A stretch of 5,207 bases of DNA from Bacteroidales bacterium UBA755 (GTDB lineage: Bacteria > Bacteroidota > Bacteroidia > Bacteroidales > UBA932). The stretch is taken from positions 25,927 through 31,133 of the forward strand of contig DBKH01000067.1 of the NCBI GenBank assembly GCA_002297815.1, written 5' to 3'. The notes beneath the pieces are model-generated. The model made no database searches and was not told the origin of the DNA. It saw only the letters and a list, made by a program, of their open reading frames with translations. Both the position numbers and the translations under genes were made by a program. Positions 1 to 5,207 of this stretch are shown here, in pieces (the first letter of the stretch is position 1; each line of letters starts with the position of its first letter).

Positions 1-810
1 CTCTCCGCCTCGGAAAAGAAGCGTTTGAGCGAGGAGGAGAAGGAGTTCAAGAGCAAGCGCAAGGAGATCCAGGAGAAACTCATCAAATTCGCGACCCGCA
101 TCCCGGTGTTCATGTACCTGACCGATTTCCGGGAATATTGCCTCAAGGATGTCATAGAGCAACTTGAGCCGGAACTCTTCCGCAAGGTCACAGGCCTGAC
201 CCTCAGGGATTTCAGTCTGCTCGTGAGCCTCGGTGTCTTCAACAGCGAGCTGATGAACGATGCCGTCTATAAGTTCAAGCGTTACGAGGACTCTTCCCTT
301 GAATATACCGGAATCGACAGGCACTCAGGCACCGTGGTCGGTCTTTGGGACACCGCCGTCGACACCTCCAAGGTCGGGACTGCGGTAGGCAGAGCCGTGG
401 ATTCCCTTAAGTTCATCTCCACGAAGAACAGATTAATCGATGCCGATGAATCTTGTGCCGCCGATACCCTGCCCACTGATGCGGCTGAGCATGTGGAAAA
501 TCGCGTGGGACGATGCGGTGCTGCAGAGAACCTGACCACTGATGCCTCCTGGGCCGGCAGGCAGGAGAAGAATTTGCCTTTGGCCGAAAAGGATGGCGAA
601 TCCACATTGGGGCACGGTTCTTCTGCCGGAGAAGCATTTTCACACAAGACGTGGAATGACATCAAGGCCGGCGATTCCGTCACCCACAAAAGCCTCGGCC
701 CCGGCACGGTCATATTCATAGATGACAATTACCTCACCGTCAGATTCTCCGACCGCGAATCCAAATTTCACTTTCCTTCCGCCTTTGAGAAAGGCTATCT
801 GTCAGTGTAG
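1..810 (+). CDS. C-terminal part of a large protein, probably a DEAD/DEAH helicase or restriction-type enzyme, with a C-terminal Tudor/KOW-like domain
   Basis: The reading frame is open from the first base, so the 5' end lies outside the window; the TTG at 25 is internal and not a credible start. The 269 visible residues form three parts. Residues 1-30 are a highly charged helix rich in Glu and Lys. Residues about 30-115 are a compact conserved-looking block with the segments IPVFMYLTDFRE, KVTGLTLRDFSLLVSLGVFN and YKFKRYEDSSLEYTGI. Residues about 115-215 are a low-conservation linker. Residues about 217-267 (AGDSVTHKSLGPGTV to FPSAFEKGYL) look like the small Tudor/KOW-like beta domain at the end of some helicases, likely nucleic-acid binding. 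From memory the middle block matches the C-terminus of large superfamily II helicase/restriction-endonuclease-like proteins; no helicase or nuclease motif is visible here, so that assignment is tentative. The gene ends with TAG, converging on the arg operon. Confidence 0.5.
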   Translation, partial: LSASEKKRLSEEEKEFKSKRKEIQEKLIKFATRIPVFMYLTDFREYCLKDVIEQLEPELFRKVTGLTLRDFSLLVSLGVFNSELMNDAVYKFKRYEDSSLEYTGIDRHSGTVVGLWDTAVDTSKVGTAVGRAVDSLKFISTKNRLIDADESCAADTLPTDAAEHVENRVGRCGAAENLTTDASWAGRQEKNLPLAEKDGESTLGHGSSAGEAFSHKTWNDIKAGDSVTHKSLGPGTVIFIDDNYLTVRFSDRESKFHFPSAFEKGYLSV

Positions 811-892
811 AATCGCACATACGAAATCTCGCACCTACACAAGCTTTGTAAAGAGCGGTTAGTTGGCGGGAAGAACGTTTTCGCACCAAAAT

Positions 893-928
893 GCTCCCGT
901 CATAGTGAAATTTCACTGCGACGGGAGC
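893..928 (-). terminator. 36-bp near-perfect palindrome, probable distal terminator of the arg operon
   Basis: GCTCCCGTC (893-901) pairs perfectly with GACGGGAGC (920-928). The core AGTGAAATTTCACT (904-917) is itself a perfect palindrome, so only two positions on each side (902-903 against 918-919) are unpaired. Read on the minus strand, the stem is followed by A and then TTTT (891-888), the shape of an intrinsic terminator. On the plus strand no T-run follows, so it would serve the left-hand gene poorly. A perfect symmetric core is also what a dimeric repressor site looks like, but no gene starts next to it, so the terminator reading is preferred. Confidence 0.55.
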
Positions 929-994
929 GATATTGCCTAAAAATGATCTTGTCGTGGCTTACTGATTCTCTTGAGCGACGATTATGGGGTAAAA

Positions 995-1032
995 TGCTAC
1001 CCGAGGGTGTCTGTTAGCACTTTTGGGTAGCA
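995..1032 (-). terminator. Hairpin with T-run, probable terminator of the arg operon
   Basis: TGCTACCC (995-1002) is the exact reverse complement of GGGTAGCA (1025-1032). Read on the minus strand, the 3' arm is followed by TTTT (994-991), and the site lies about 60 bases beyond the argB stop codon, as expected for the operon terminator. In plus-strand RNA the stem can extend inward to about 15 pairs, including three G-U pairs, leaving an 8-base loop. This could stall or protect transcripts from the opposite side too, although no T-run follows in that direction. Confidence 0.55.
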
Positions 1033-1041
1033 ATATTACGC

Positions 1042-1076
1042 AAAAATGCCACCGAGAGTCTTTGCTGATTACGGCA
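1042..1076 (-). terminator. Weak hairpin with five Ts just after argB, possible first terminator
   Basis: On the minus strand TGCC (1076-1073) can pair with GGCA (1050-1047), extended only by G-U pairs, and is followed by TTTTT (1046-1042). The stem is short and the loop long, so this alone is weak. It is listed because its 3' arm and T-run (GGTGGCATTTTT) closely resemble those of the two stronger hairpins nearby (GGGTAGCATTTT and GGGAGCATTTT). It begins only about 15 bases past the argB stop. Confidence 0.25.
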
Positions 1077-1091
1077 GTGCCAGAACAAAAA

Positions 1092-1880
1092 CTAGTCGTC
1101 GGTCTCCGGGTCGGCCATGATGGTGGTGCCGGAGGAGAGGGCTGAGGCGGAGGTGATGACGACACGGGAGACGCCGGAGTTGATGGCCTCGAAGGCGTTC
1201 TGGAGTTTCGGGATCATGCCTTCGGAGATGGTGCCGTCAGCGACCATCGAGGCGAAATCGGAACTGGTAATGGTCGGGATTACGCTCGAAGGGTCGTTCA
1301 AGTCTTTCATCACGCCTGGGGTGGACGAGCAATATGTCAGGGTCACGTCATAGACGGAGGCGAGGGTCTGGGCGACGGACGAGGCGATGGTGTCGGCGTT
1401 GGTGTTCAGCATCGAGCCTTCCTTGTCGTGGGTCAGCGGGGCGAGAACCGGCACGGCACCGGACTCAAGAAGGTTTTCCAAGGCCTTGGCGTTGACGTAC
1501 TTGATGTCACCGACGTAGCCGAAATTGATCGGCTGGACCGGTCTTTTGACACTCATTATCAGGTTCAGATCAGCTCCGGTAAGACCAATGGCGTTGACCC
1601 CAAGGGCTTGCAGACGGGCTACCAGATTCTTGTTGACAAGTCCACCATAGACCATCGTGACGACCTTCAGCATCTCCGCGCTGGTGATCCTGCGGCCATC
1701 AATCATCTGAGTCTCCACGCCCAACTTGGCAGCCACCTCCGTGGCGATCTTGCCGCCACCGTGCACGAGAATCTTTTTGCCTTTTAGGCTTGAAAACGAC
1801 ATCAGTAGCCCCTGAAGAGACTCTTCATTCTCCACAATCGCTCCCCCGACCTTAATTATATTCAATGAATCCTTTATCAT
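1092..1880 (-). CDS. argB: N-acylglutamate kinase, probably acting on N-succinylglutamate
   Basis: Cytosolic amino-acid-kinase-family enzyme that transfers phosphate from ATP to the gamma-carboxylate of N-acetyl- or N-succinylglutamate, the second step of arginine synthesis. From the ATG at 1880 it is 262 residues. Visible motifs are IIKVGG with Lys10, HGGGK at 40-44, GRRIT at 62-66, NTNAD at 159-163 and IPKL with Lys225, matching the substrate- and ATP-binding residues known in E. coli (Lys8, Asn158, Asp162, Lys217). The frame extends to a TTG at 1889, but the ATG puts the kinase strand at the usual distance from the N-terminus. GAGGAA lies only one base before this ATG, too close for a normal ribosome site. 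The N-terminal extension helix of arginine-inhibited hexameric kinases is absent. Twelve bases separate it from argF'. Succinyl specificity is inferred from argF', not seen here. Confidence 0.95.
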   Translation of the reverse strand: MIKDSLNIIKVGGAIVENEESLQGLLMSFSSLKGKKILVHGGGKIATEVAAKLGVETQMIDGRRITSAEMLKVVTMVYGGLVNKNLVARLQALGVNAIGLTGADLNLIMSVKRPVQPINFGYVGDIKYVNAKALENLLESGAVPVLAPLTHDKEGSMLNTNADTIASSVAQTLASVYDVTLTYCSSTPGVMKDLNDPSSVIPTITSSDFASMVADGTISEGMIPKLQNAFEAINSGVSRVVITSASALSSGTTIMADPETDD

Positions 1881-1892
1881 ATTCCTCAAAAA

Positions 1893-2843
1893 TTACTGTA
1901 GATCCTCCAGCATTCTCTTCATCACAACCTGGGCGGAGACGACACGGTTGGCGGCCTCCGGGATGACGATGCTGCGAGGGGAATCAATCACCTCGTCGGT
2001 CACGATCATATTCCTTCTCACCGGCAGGCAGTGCATGAAGTAGGCGTTGTTGGTGACGGCCATCTGCCTTGCGCTGACGGTCCATGATCGGTCCTGACTG
2101 AGAATCTGGCCATAGTGTGAGACGGAGGACCAGTTCTTGGCGTAGATGAAGTCCGCACCCTCGAAGGCTTTCATCTGGTCGTACTCCACACGAGCCTTGC
2201 CGACAAACTGAGGGTCTAGCTCATAGCCTTCCGGCTGCGTGATTACGAAATCCACATCGGCAGCGTTCATCCACTCAGCGAACGAGTTCGGCACGGCCTG
2301 AGGCAGAGCCCTCGGATGAGGAGCCCAGGTCAGTACCACTTTCGGGCGAGCCACGGTTTTATATTCATTGATGGTGATGAGGTCCGCGAAGGCCTGGCAC
2401 GGATGGACCGTGGCAGATTCGAGACTGATGACAGGTTTGCCGGAATATTCAATGAACTGCTTGAGTATTGTCTCGTTGTAGTCGAAGGTCTTGTCCTTCA
2501 GACCGGCGAACGAGCGCACACCGATGATGTCGCAGTAGCTGCCGATGACCGGGATCGCCTCGCGCAGATGCTCCGGCTTGTCACCGTCCATCACCACGCC
2601 CATCTCGGTCTCAAGTTTCCAGCTGTCACCGTTGACATTGAGCACTATCGAGTTCATTCCCAGATTCATAGCCGCCTTCTGGCTGCTCAGTCTGGTACGC
2701 AGACTGCTGTTGAAGAAGATCAGAATGATCGTCTTGTTCTTGCCAAGGTTCTGCCAGGCGAACGGAGTCGCCTTGACCTGCTTCGCCTCCTCAAGTGCCT
2801 TGCCGAGGTCGCCTATGTCGCCAACGTGAAAAAAACTTCTCAT
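1893..2843 (-). CDS. argF': N-succinylornithine carbamoyltransferase (SOTCase)
   Basis: Transfers the carbamoyl group of carbamoyl phosphate to N-acylornithine, giving N-acylcitrulline, in place of the usual ornithine carbamoyltransferase. It has 316 residues. The carbamoyl-phosphate motif is SSLRTR (46-51) rather than STRTR; others are Trp75, Arg110, HPCQ (147-150), Lys236 in YAKNW and HCLP (271-274). It aligns from memory almost without gaps to the Bacteroides fragilis enzyme. Pro90 in DGDKPEHL is the residue that distinguishes succinyl-specific enzymes from acetyl-specific ones, which have Glu there. The loop after YAKNW appears about two residues shorter than in B. fragilis. Its ATG overlaps the argD stop codon (ATGA), and AAGGAAG lies four bases upstream within argD, suggesting translational coupling. 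Some databases call this gene argF or argF'. Confidence 0.93.
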   Translation of the reverse strand: MRSFFHVGDIGDLGKALEEAKQVKATPFAWQNLGKNKTIILIFFNSSLRTRLSSQKAAMNLGMNSIVLNVNGDSWKLETEMGVVMDGDKPEHLREAIPVIGSYCDIIGVRSFAGLKDKTFDYNETILKQFIEYSGKPVISLESATVHPCQAFADLITINEYKTVARPKVVLTWAPHPRALPQAVPNSFAEWMNAADVDFVITQPEGYELDPQFVGKARVEYDQMKAFEGADFIYAKNWSSVSHYGQILSQDRSWTVSARQMAVTNNAYFMHCLPVRRNMIVTDEVIDSPRSIVIPEAANRVVSAQVVMKRMLEDLQ

Positions 2844-3961
2844 AATACTTCCTTCAATGCGTTAATGAATATGTCAACGTCCGCCTTGGTGAGGGTCAGC
2901 GGGGCAAGAAGGCGGATCATGTTCTTGCCGGAAACGCCTGTGAATATGTGTTTTTCGTAAAGGAGGCGGCCTCTGATCTCTGCGATCGGCTCATTGAATT
3001 CGATGCCGACCATAAGGCCGCGGCCACGGACTTCCTTGATCCTCTTCGATGCGGGGATGGAGTTCTTAAGATATTCACCAACCTCAAAGGCGTTCGCGAC
3101 GAGATTCTCTTCTTTGAATATGTCAGCGACGGCATTGGCAGCGGCCATCGCGAGGTAGTTGCCACCGAAAGTCGTGCCGAGCATTCCCTTGGTGGCCTCG
3201 AACTCTGGAGAGATCAGGACTCCGCCAATCGGGAAGCCGTTCGCCATTCCCTTGGCCATCGTGACGATGTCCGGTTTGATTCCGGCCCACTGGTGAGCGA
3301 AGAATCTGCCGCTTCGGCCATAGCCGCTTTGGATTTCGTCCAGAATCAGCACCACGCCCGCATCCTTTGTGGCCTGACGCAAGTCTCTCAAGAACTGGTC
3401 ATCAGGGATGACGATTCCTCCGACTCCCTGGATTCCCTCTACAATCACACCGGCCACATCTCCCTTGGCAAGTTCAGCCTTGACGGCCTCTATGTCATTC
3501 AGAGGCAGGAAGGTGACATTGTGGTGAGAGTTGAACGGAGCTGAATATTTCGGGTTGTCGGTGACGGCCACGGCTCCGGAGGTCCTTCCGTGAAAGGCTC
3601 CCTTGAAGGCTATCATCCTGTCCTTTCCAGTGTGGAAAGAGGCTAGTTTGAGGGCGTTCTCGTTGGCTTCCGCCCCTGAATTGATCAGGAAGAGGGAGTA
3701 GTCCTCAAGGCCGGAGAGTTCTCCGATCTTTCGGGCAAGTTCGACCTGAAGCGGGTTCTTCACGCTGTTGGAGTAGAAACCGATTTTGTTCAGCTGGTCG
3801 GTGATGGCGGCCACGTATTTCGGGTGGCAGTGGCCGACTGAGATGACGGCATGGCCACCGTAGAGGTCAAGGTACTCCTGGCCATTGTTGTCCCAGATTC
3901 TGGTGCCTTTGGCTTTGACGGGAGTTACGTCAAAGAGGCTGTATACGTCGAATAAGTTCAT
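2840..3961 (-). CDS. argD: N-acylornithine aminotransferase, PLP-dependent, class III
   Basis: Transaminates N-acylglutamate semialdehyde with glutamate to N-acylornithine, using pyridoxal phosphate in the cytosol. The start chosen gives 373 residues beginning MNLFDVYSLFD, like Bacteroidales ArgD. Motifs: DLYGGHAVISVGHCHP (32-47), SGAEANE (95-101) for cofactor phosphate binding, GAFHGRT (121-127), LDEIQSGYGRSG (207-218) with Asp208 contacting the PLP ring nitrogen, MAKG with Lys237 as the Schiff-base lysine, and TTFGGN (263-268). An ATG two codons earlier (3967) is an equal alternative. The frame also runs back to a GTG at 4081, giving 413 residues, but those extra 40 are translated repeat DNA (see 3988-4081) and are very unlikely to be protein. 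The region before the ATG is A-rich with no Shine-Dalgarno sequence. The stop overlaps the argF' start by four bases. Confidence 0.95.
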   Translation of the reverse strand: MNLFDVYSLFDVTPVKAKGTRIWDNNGQEYLDLYGGHAVISVGHCHPKYVAAITDQLNKIGFYSNSVKNPLQVELARKIGELSGLEDYSLFLINSGAEANENALKLASFHTGKDRMIAFKGAFHGRTSGAVAVTDNPKYSAPFNSHHNVTFLPLNDIEAVKAELAKGDVAGVIVEGIQGVGGIVIPDDQFLRDLRQATKDAGVVLILDEIQSGYGRSGRFFAHQWAGIKPDIVTMAKGMANGFPIGGVLISPEFEATKGMLGTTFGGNYLAMAAANAVADIFKEENLVANAFEVGEYLKNSIPASKRIKEVRGRGLMVGIEFNEPIAEIRGRLLYEKHIFTGVSGKNMIRLLAPLTLTKADVDIFINALKEVL

Positions 3962-3987
3962 TGTCATTGTTTTTTTGTATGTTCCGG

Positions 3988-4081
3988 GCGCTTCGACAAG
4001 CTCAGCGGCCGAATGGTATTGGCGCTTCGGCAGGCTCAGCGACCGGAATAGGGTGGTCACTGAGCCTGTCGAAGTGACCAC
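3988..4081. repeat. Three-copy palindromic intergenic repeat between argC and argD
   Basis: Two direct copies begin with GCGCTTCG at 3988 and 4022 (34 bases apart) and share the core CTTCGRCARGCTCAGCGRCCG. A third, inverted copy at about 4055-4079 reads GGTCACTGAGCCTGTCGAAG. Copies 2 and 3 can fold into a stem of about 20 pairs with two mismatches. Copy 3 alone forms a perfect 9-bp hairpin (4053-4061 with 4073-4081) whose base touches the argC stop codon. The sequence resembles a family of short palindromic repeats scattered between genes in many bacteria. In an operon it may protect the upstream mRNA end or act as a processing site; no function is shown here. Confidence 0.85.
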
Positions 4082-5061
4082 TAAAACCGTGTGCCTTTAA
4101 GATGAAGTCCTGTGTCCTCCGGAAGGCCGAAAATGAGGTTCATGTTCTCGACAGCCTGACCGGAAGCGCCTTTGACAAGATTGTCGATAATGCTTACAAC
4201 GTGGAGCTTGCGTCCGTGCTTGCGTACATTCAGCACACACTTGTTCGTGTTCACGACCATCTTGAGGTCCGGATTCGTGTCGATGACATGGACGAAAGGC
4301 TCGTTCTTGTAGTAATCCTTGTACAGAGCAATGGCATCCTCCTCGGAAAGATCACAGTCAAAATAGACCGAAGCCAGGATTCCTCTGGTGAAGTCGCCTC
4401 TGACCGGGACAAAGTTCAGTTCTCCGCCAAAGCTCGGTGCAAGGGTGTGGAGGGTCTCCCCTATCTCGCCCAGGTGCTGATGTGTGAACGCCTTATAGAC
4501 TGAAAGGTTGTTCGCTCTCCAACTGAAATGCGTTGTCTCGGACGGAGCCTGACCCGCACCGGTGGAGCCTGTGATTCCGGTCACGTGGATTTCTGGCAGT
4601 TTGTCTGCCTTTGCCATCGGCAGGAGCGCCAATTGAATCGAGGTAGCAAAACATCCAGGATTGGCGATGTGCCTGGCATTCACAATCTTGTCTCTGAAAG
4701 CCTCCGGGAGACCGTACACGAAATCCTCAGCGTCAGCCGCAAGACGGAAATCGTTGCTGAGGTCAATGATGGCTCCTTTGTAGGTTTCCGGCAGAGAATG
4801 CACGAAACCCTTGGACTTTCCATGTCCGGAGCAAAGGAATAGCACATCGGCCTGTTCCACCGGAGCGTCAGCGCTGAACTTCAAGTCGGTCTCCCCCAGC
4901 AGATCCTGATGCGCTGACCATACCGGCTCTCCAGCGTGGCTTCCACTCTGCGCGAAGACAACTTTGACGTTCGGATGATTGACCAAGATTCGTAAGAGCT
5001 CACCGGCAGTGTAGCCAGCGGCCCCTACGATTCCTACACGTATATACTCATTTATAATCAT
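4081..5061 (-). CDS. argC: N-acyl-gamma-glutamyl-phosphate reductase
   Basis: NADPH-dependent cytosolic reductase that turns N-acylglutamyl phosphate into the semialdehyde, the third step of the pathway. It has 326 residues. The N-terminal Rossmann motif is GIVGAAGYTAGEL (10-22). The catalytic cysteine is Cys137 in ANPGCFAT, and the conserved histidines lie in HQHLGEI (194-200). Further family segments are TGSTGAG (164-170), HFSWRANN (178-185) and KGASGQAVENMN (297-308). Length and ends match Bacteroidales ArgC. The ATG at 5061 is directly preceded in frame by TAA, so it is the first possible ATG; the family usually begins only a few residues before the Rossmann strand, which supports a start here or at most a few codons later. 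No Shine-Dalgarno sequence is visible in the AT-rich lead. It is the first gene of the visible operon. Confidence 0.95.
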   Translation of the reverse strand: MIINEYIRVGIVGAAGYTAGELLRILVNHPNVKVVFAQSGSHAGEPVWSAHQDLLGETDLKFSADAPVEQADVLFLCSGHGKSKGFVHSLPETYKGAIIDLSNDFRLAADAEDFVYGLPEAFRDKIVNARHIANPGCFATSIQLALLPMAKADKLPEIHVTGITGSTGAGQAPSETTHFSWRANNLSVYKAFTHQHLGEIGETLHTLAPSFGGELNFVPVRGDFTRGILASVYFDCDLSEEDAIALYKDYYKNEPFVHVIDTNPDLKMVVNTNKCVLNVRKHGRKLHVVSIIDNLVKGASGQAVENMNLIFGLPEDTGLHLKGTRF

Positions 5062-5084
5062 TTATTTCATAAATAATTATCATT
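5057..5084 (-). promoter_or_regulatory. AT-rich start region of argC with two AATGAT motifs; possible operator or promoter
   Basis: The stretch is almost pure A/T between a GC-rich repeat and a gene of mixed composition. On the minus strand AATGAT occurs at 5084-5079 and again at 5062-5057, each followed by an AT-rich partly symmetric run ending in ATGA. The 22-bp spacing is close to two helical turns. TATTTATG (5075-5068) is one base off the Bacteroidota -7 consensus TAnnTTTG, but no TTTG -33 box lies at the right distance and the transcript would begin at the start codon, so this is weak. Paired ArgR boxes in other bacteria have similar spacing, but the bases match only partly. Confidence 0.25.
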
Positions 5085-5086
5085 TC

Positions 5087-5172
5087 ACCCCTCAGTCGCT
5101 TCGCGACAGCTCCCGGTGGGAGCGCCACCCTCCACCGCCTCCCTCGCTGGGAGGGATGCGCTTTGCGCACCC
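5087..5172. repeat. GC-rich element of four consecutive small hairpins upstream of argC
   Basis: Four short inverted repeats follow one another: GTCGC-TTC-GCGAC (5095-5107), GCTCCC-GGT-GGGAGC (5109-5123), CCTCCC-TCGCT-GGGAGG (5138-5154) and TGCGC-TTT-GCGCA (5157-5169), the last flanked by GGG and CCC with one bulged A. No reading frame of note crosses it. The opening CCCCTCAGTCGCTTCGCGAC resembles, from memory, a dispersed intergenic repeat found in gut and rumen bacteria. No T-run follows any stem in either direction, so it is not a simple terminator. If the arg promoter lies outside the window, these hairpins would sit in the argC mRNA leader. The remainder to the window edge shows nothing recognisable. 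Confidence 0.6.
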
Positions 5173-5207
5173 TCATGGGCTTATCACGTTACCCTCTCCC
5201 TAAATCC

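Noticed and set aside
282..728. Minus-strand frames inside the left-hand gene
   Set aside because: They lie opposite the linker and Tudor-like domain of a better-supported plus-strand protein; their compositions are low-complexity.
813..890. Three TCGCAC motifs (813, 829, 881) as a regulatory repeat
   Set aside because: Short, unevenly spaced and without nearby promoter elements; chance is a sufficient explanation.
1881..1889. TTG start for argB at 1889
   Set aside because: An ATG three codons later gives the usual family N-terminus; the TTG adds nothing conserved.
2316..3544. Long plus-strand frames opposite argF' and argD (2316-2960 and 2948-3544)
   Set aside because: They are antisense shadows of clearly conserved genes and show no recognisable domain.
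3962..4081. N-terminal extension of ArgD from the GTG at 4081
   Set aside because: It is the palindromic repeat read in frame; known ArgD proteins start at the MNLFDVY segment.
4102..4842. Plus-strand frames opposite argC
   Set aside because: Antisense shadows of the argC codons with no family resemblance.
1092..5061. Horizontal transfer of the arg operon into a different host
   Set aside because: The partial left-hand gene is too little to establish a different host lineage, and no integrase, tRNA or attachment site is present.
5087..5172. CRISPR array or structured riboswitch
   Set aside because: The stems differ from one another, there are no equal repeats with unique spacers, and no known riboswitch core is recognisable.

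Overview
The window holds most of an N-acylated arginine biosynthesis operon of Bacteroidota type, all on the minus strand. It is read argC (from 5061) > argD > argF' > argB (to 1092). Facing it from the left, on the plus strand, is the C-terminal end of a large protein that I take to be a helicase or restriction-type enzyme (1-810). The lineage call rests on the carbamoyltransferase. It is not an ordinary ornithine enzyme but closely resembles, from memory, the Bacteroides fragilis N-succinylornithine carbamoyltransferase, and it carries Pro at residue 90. ArgC, ArgD and ArgB also resemble Bacteroidales proteins, and most starts lack a well-spaced Shine-Dalgarno sequence, as is usual in Bacteroidota. 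I cannot place the organism below phylum or order.

Layout: 1-810 is the partial plus-strand gene. 811-1091 is a convergent intergenic region without genes; it contains a 36-bp near-perfect palindrome, a second long hairpin and a third weak one. Read on the minus strand, all three end in the same 3' arm followed by a T-run, so they look like a stacked set of terminators for the arg operon. 1092-1880 is argB, 1893-2843 argF' and 2840-3961 argD. 3968-4080 is a spacer filled by three copies of a CTTCGACAGGCTCAG-type palindromic repeat. 4081-5061 is argC. 5062-5207 is the upstream region: an AT-rich stretch with two similar motifs 22 bp apart, then a GC-rich run of four small hairpins that looks like a dispersed intergenic repeat.

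The genes encode consecutive steps. ArgB phosphorylates the N-acylglutamate, ArgC reduces the acyl phosphate to the semialdehyde, ArgD transaminates it to N-acylornithine, and ArgF' carbamoylates it to N-acylcitrulline. Pro90 predicts that the blocking group is succinyl. The acyltransferase, the deacylase, argG and argH are not visible. The operon appears to end after argB, so they must lie upstream of argC or elsewhere.

I see no mobile element gene, RNA gene, CRISPR array or new multi-gene system. The coding content is ordinary metabolism. The less explained parts are the three kinds of intergenic palindromic DNA and the divergent linker of the left-hand gene.
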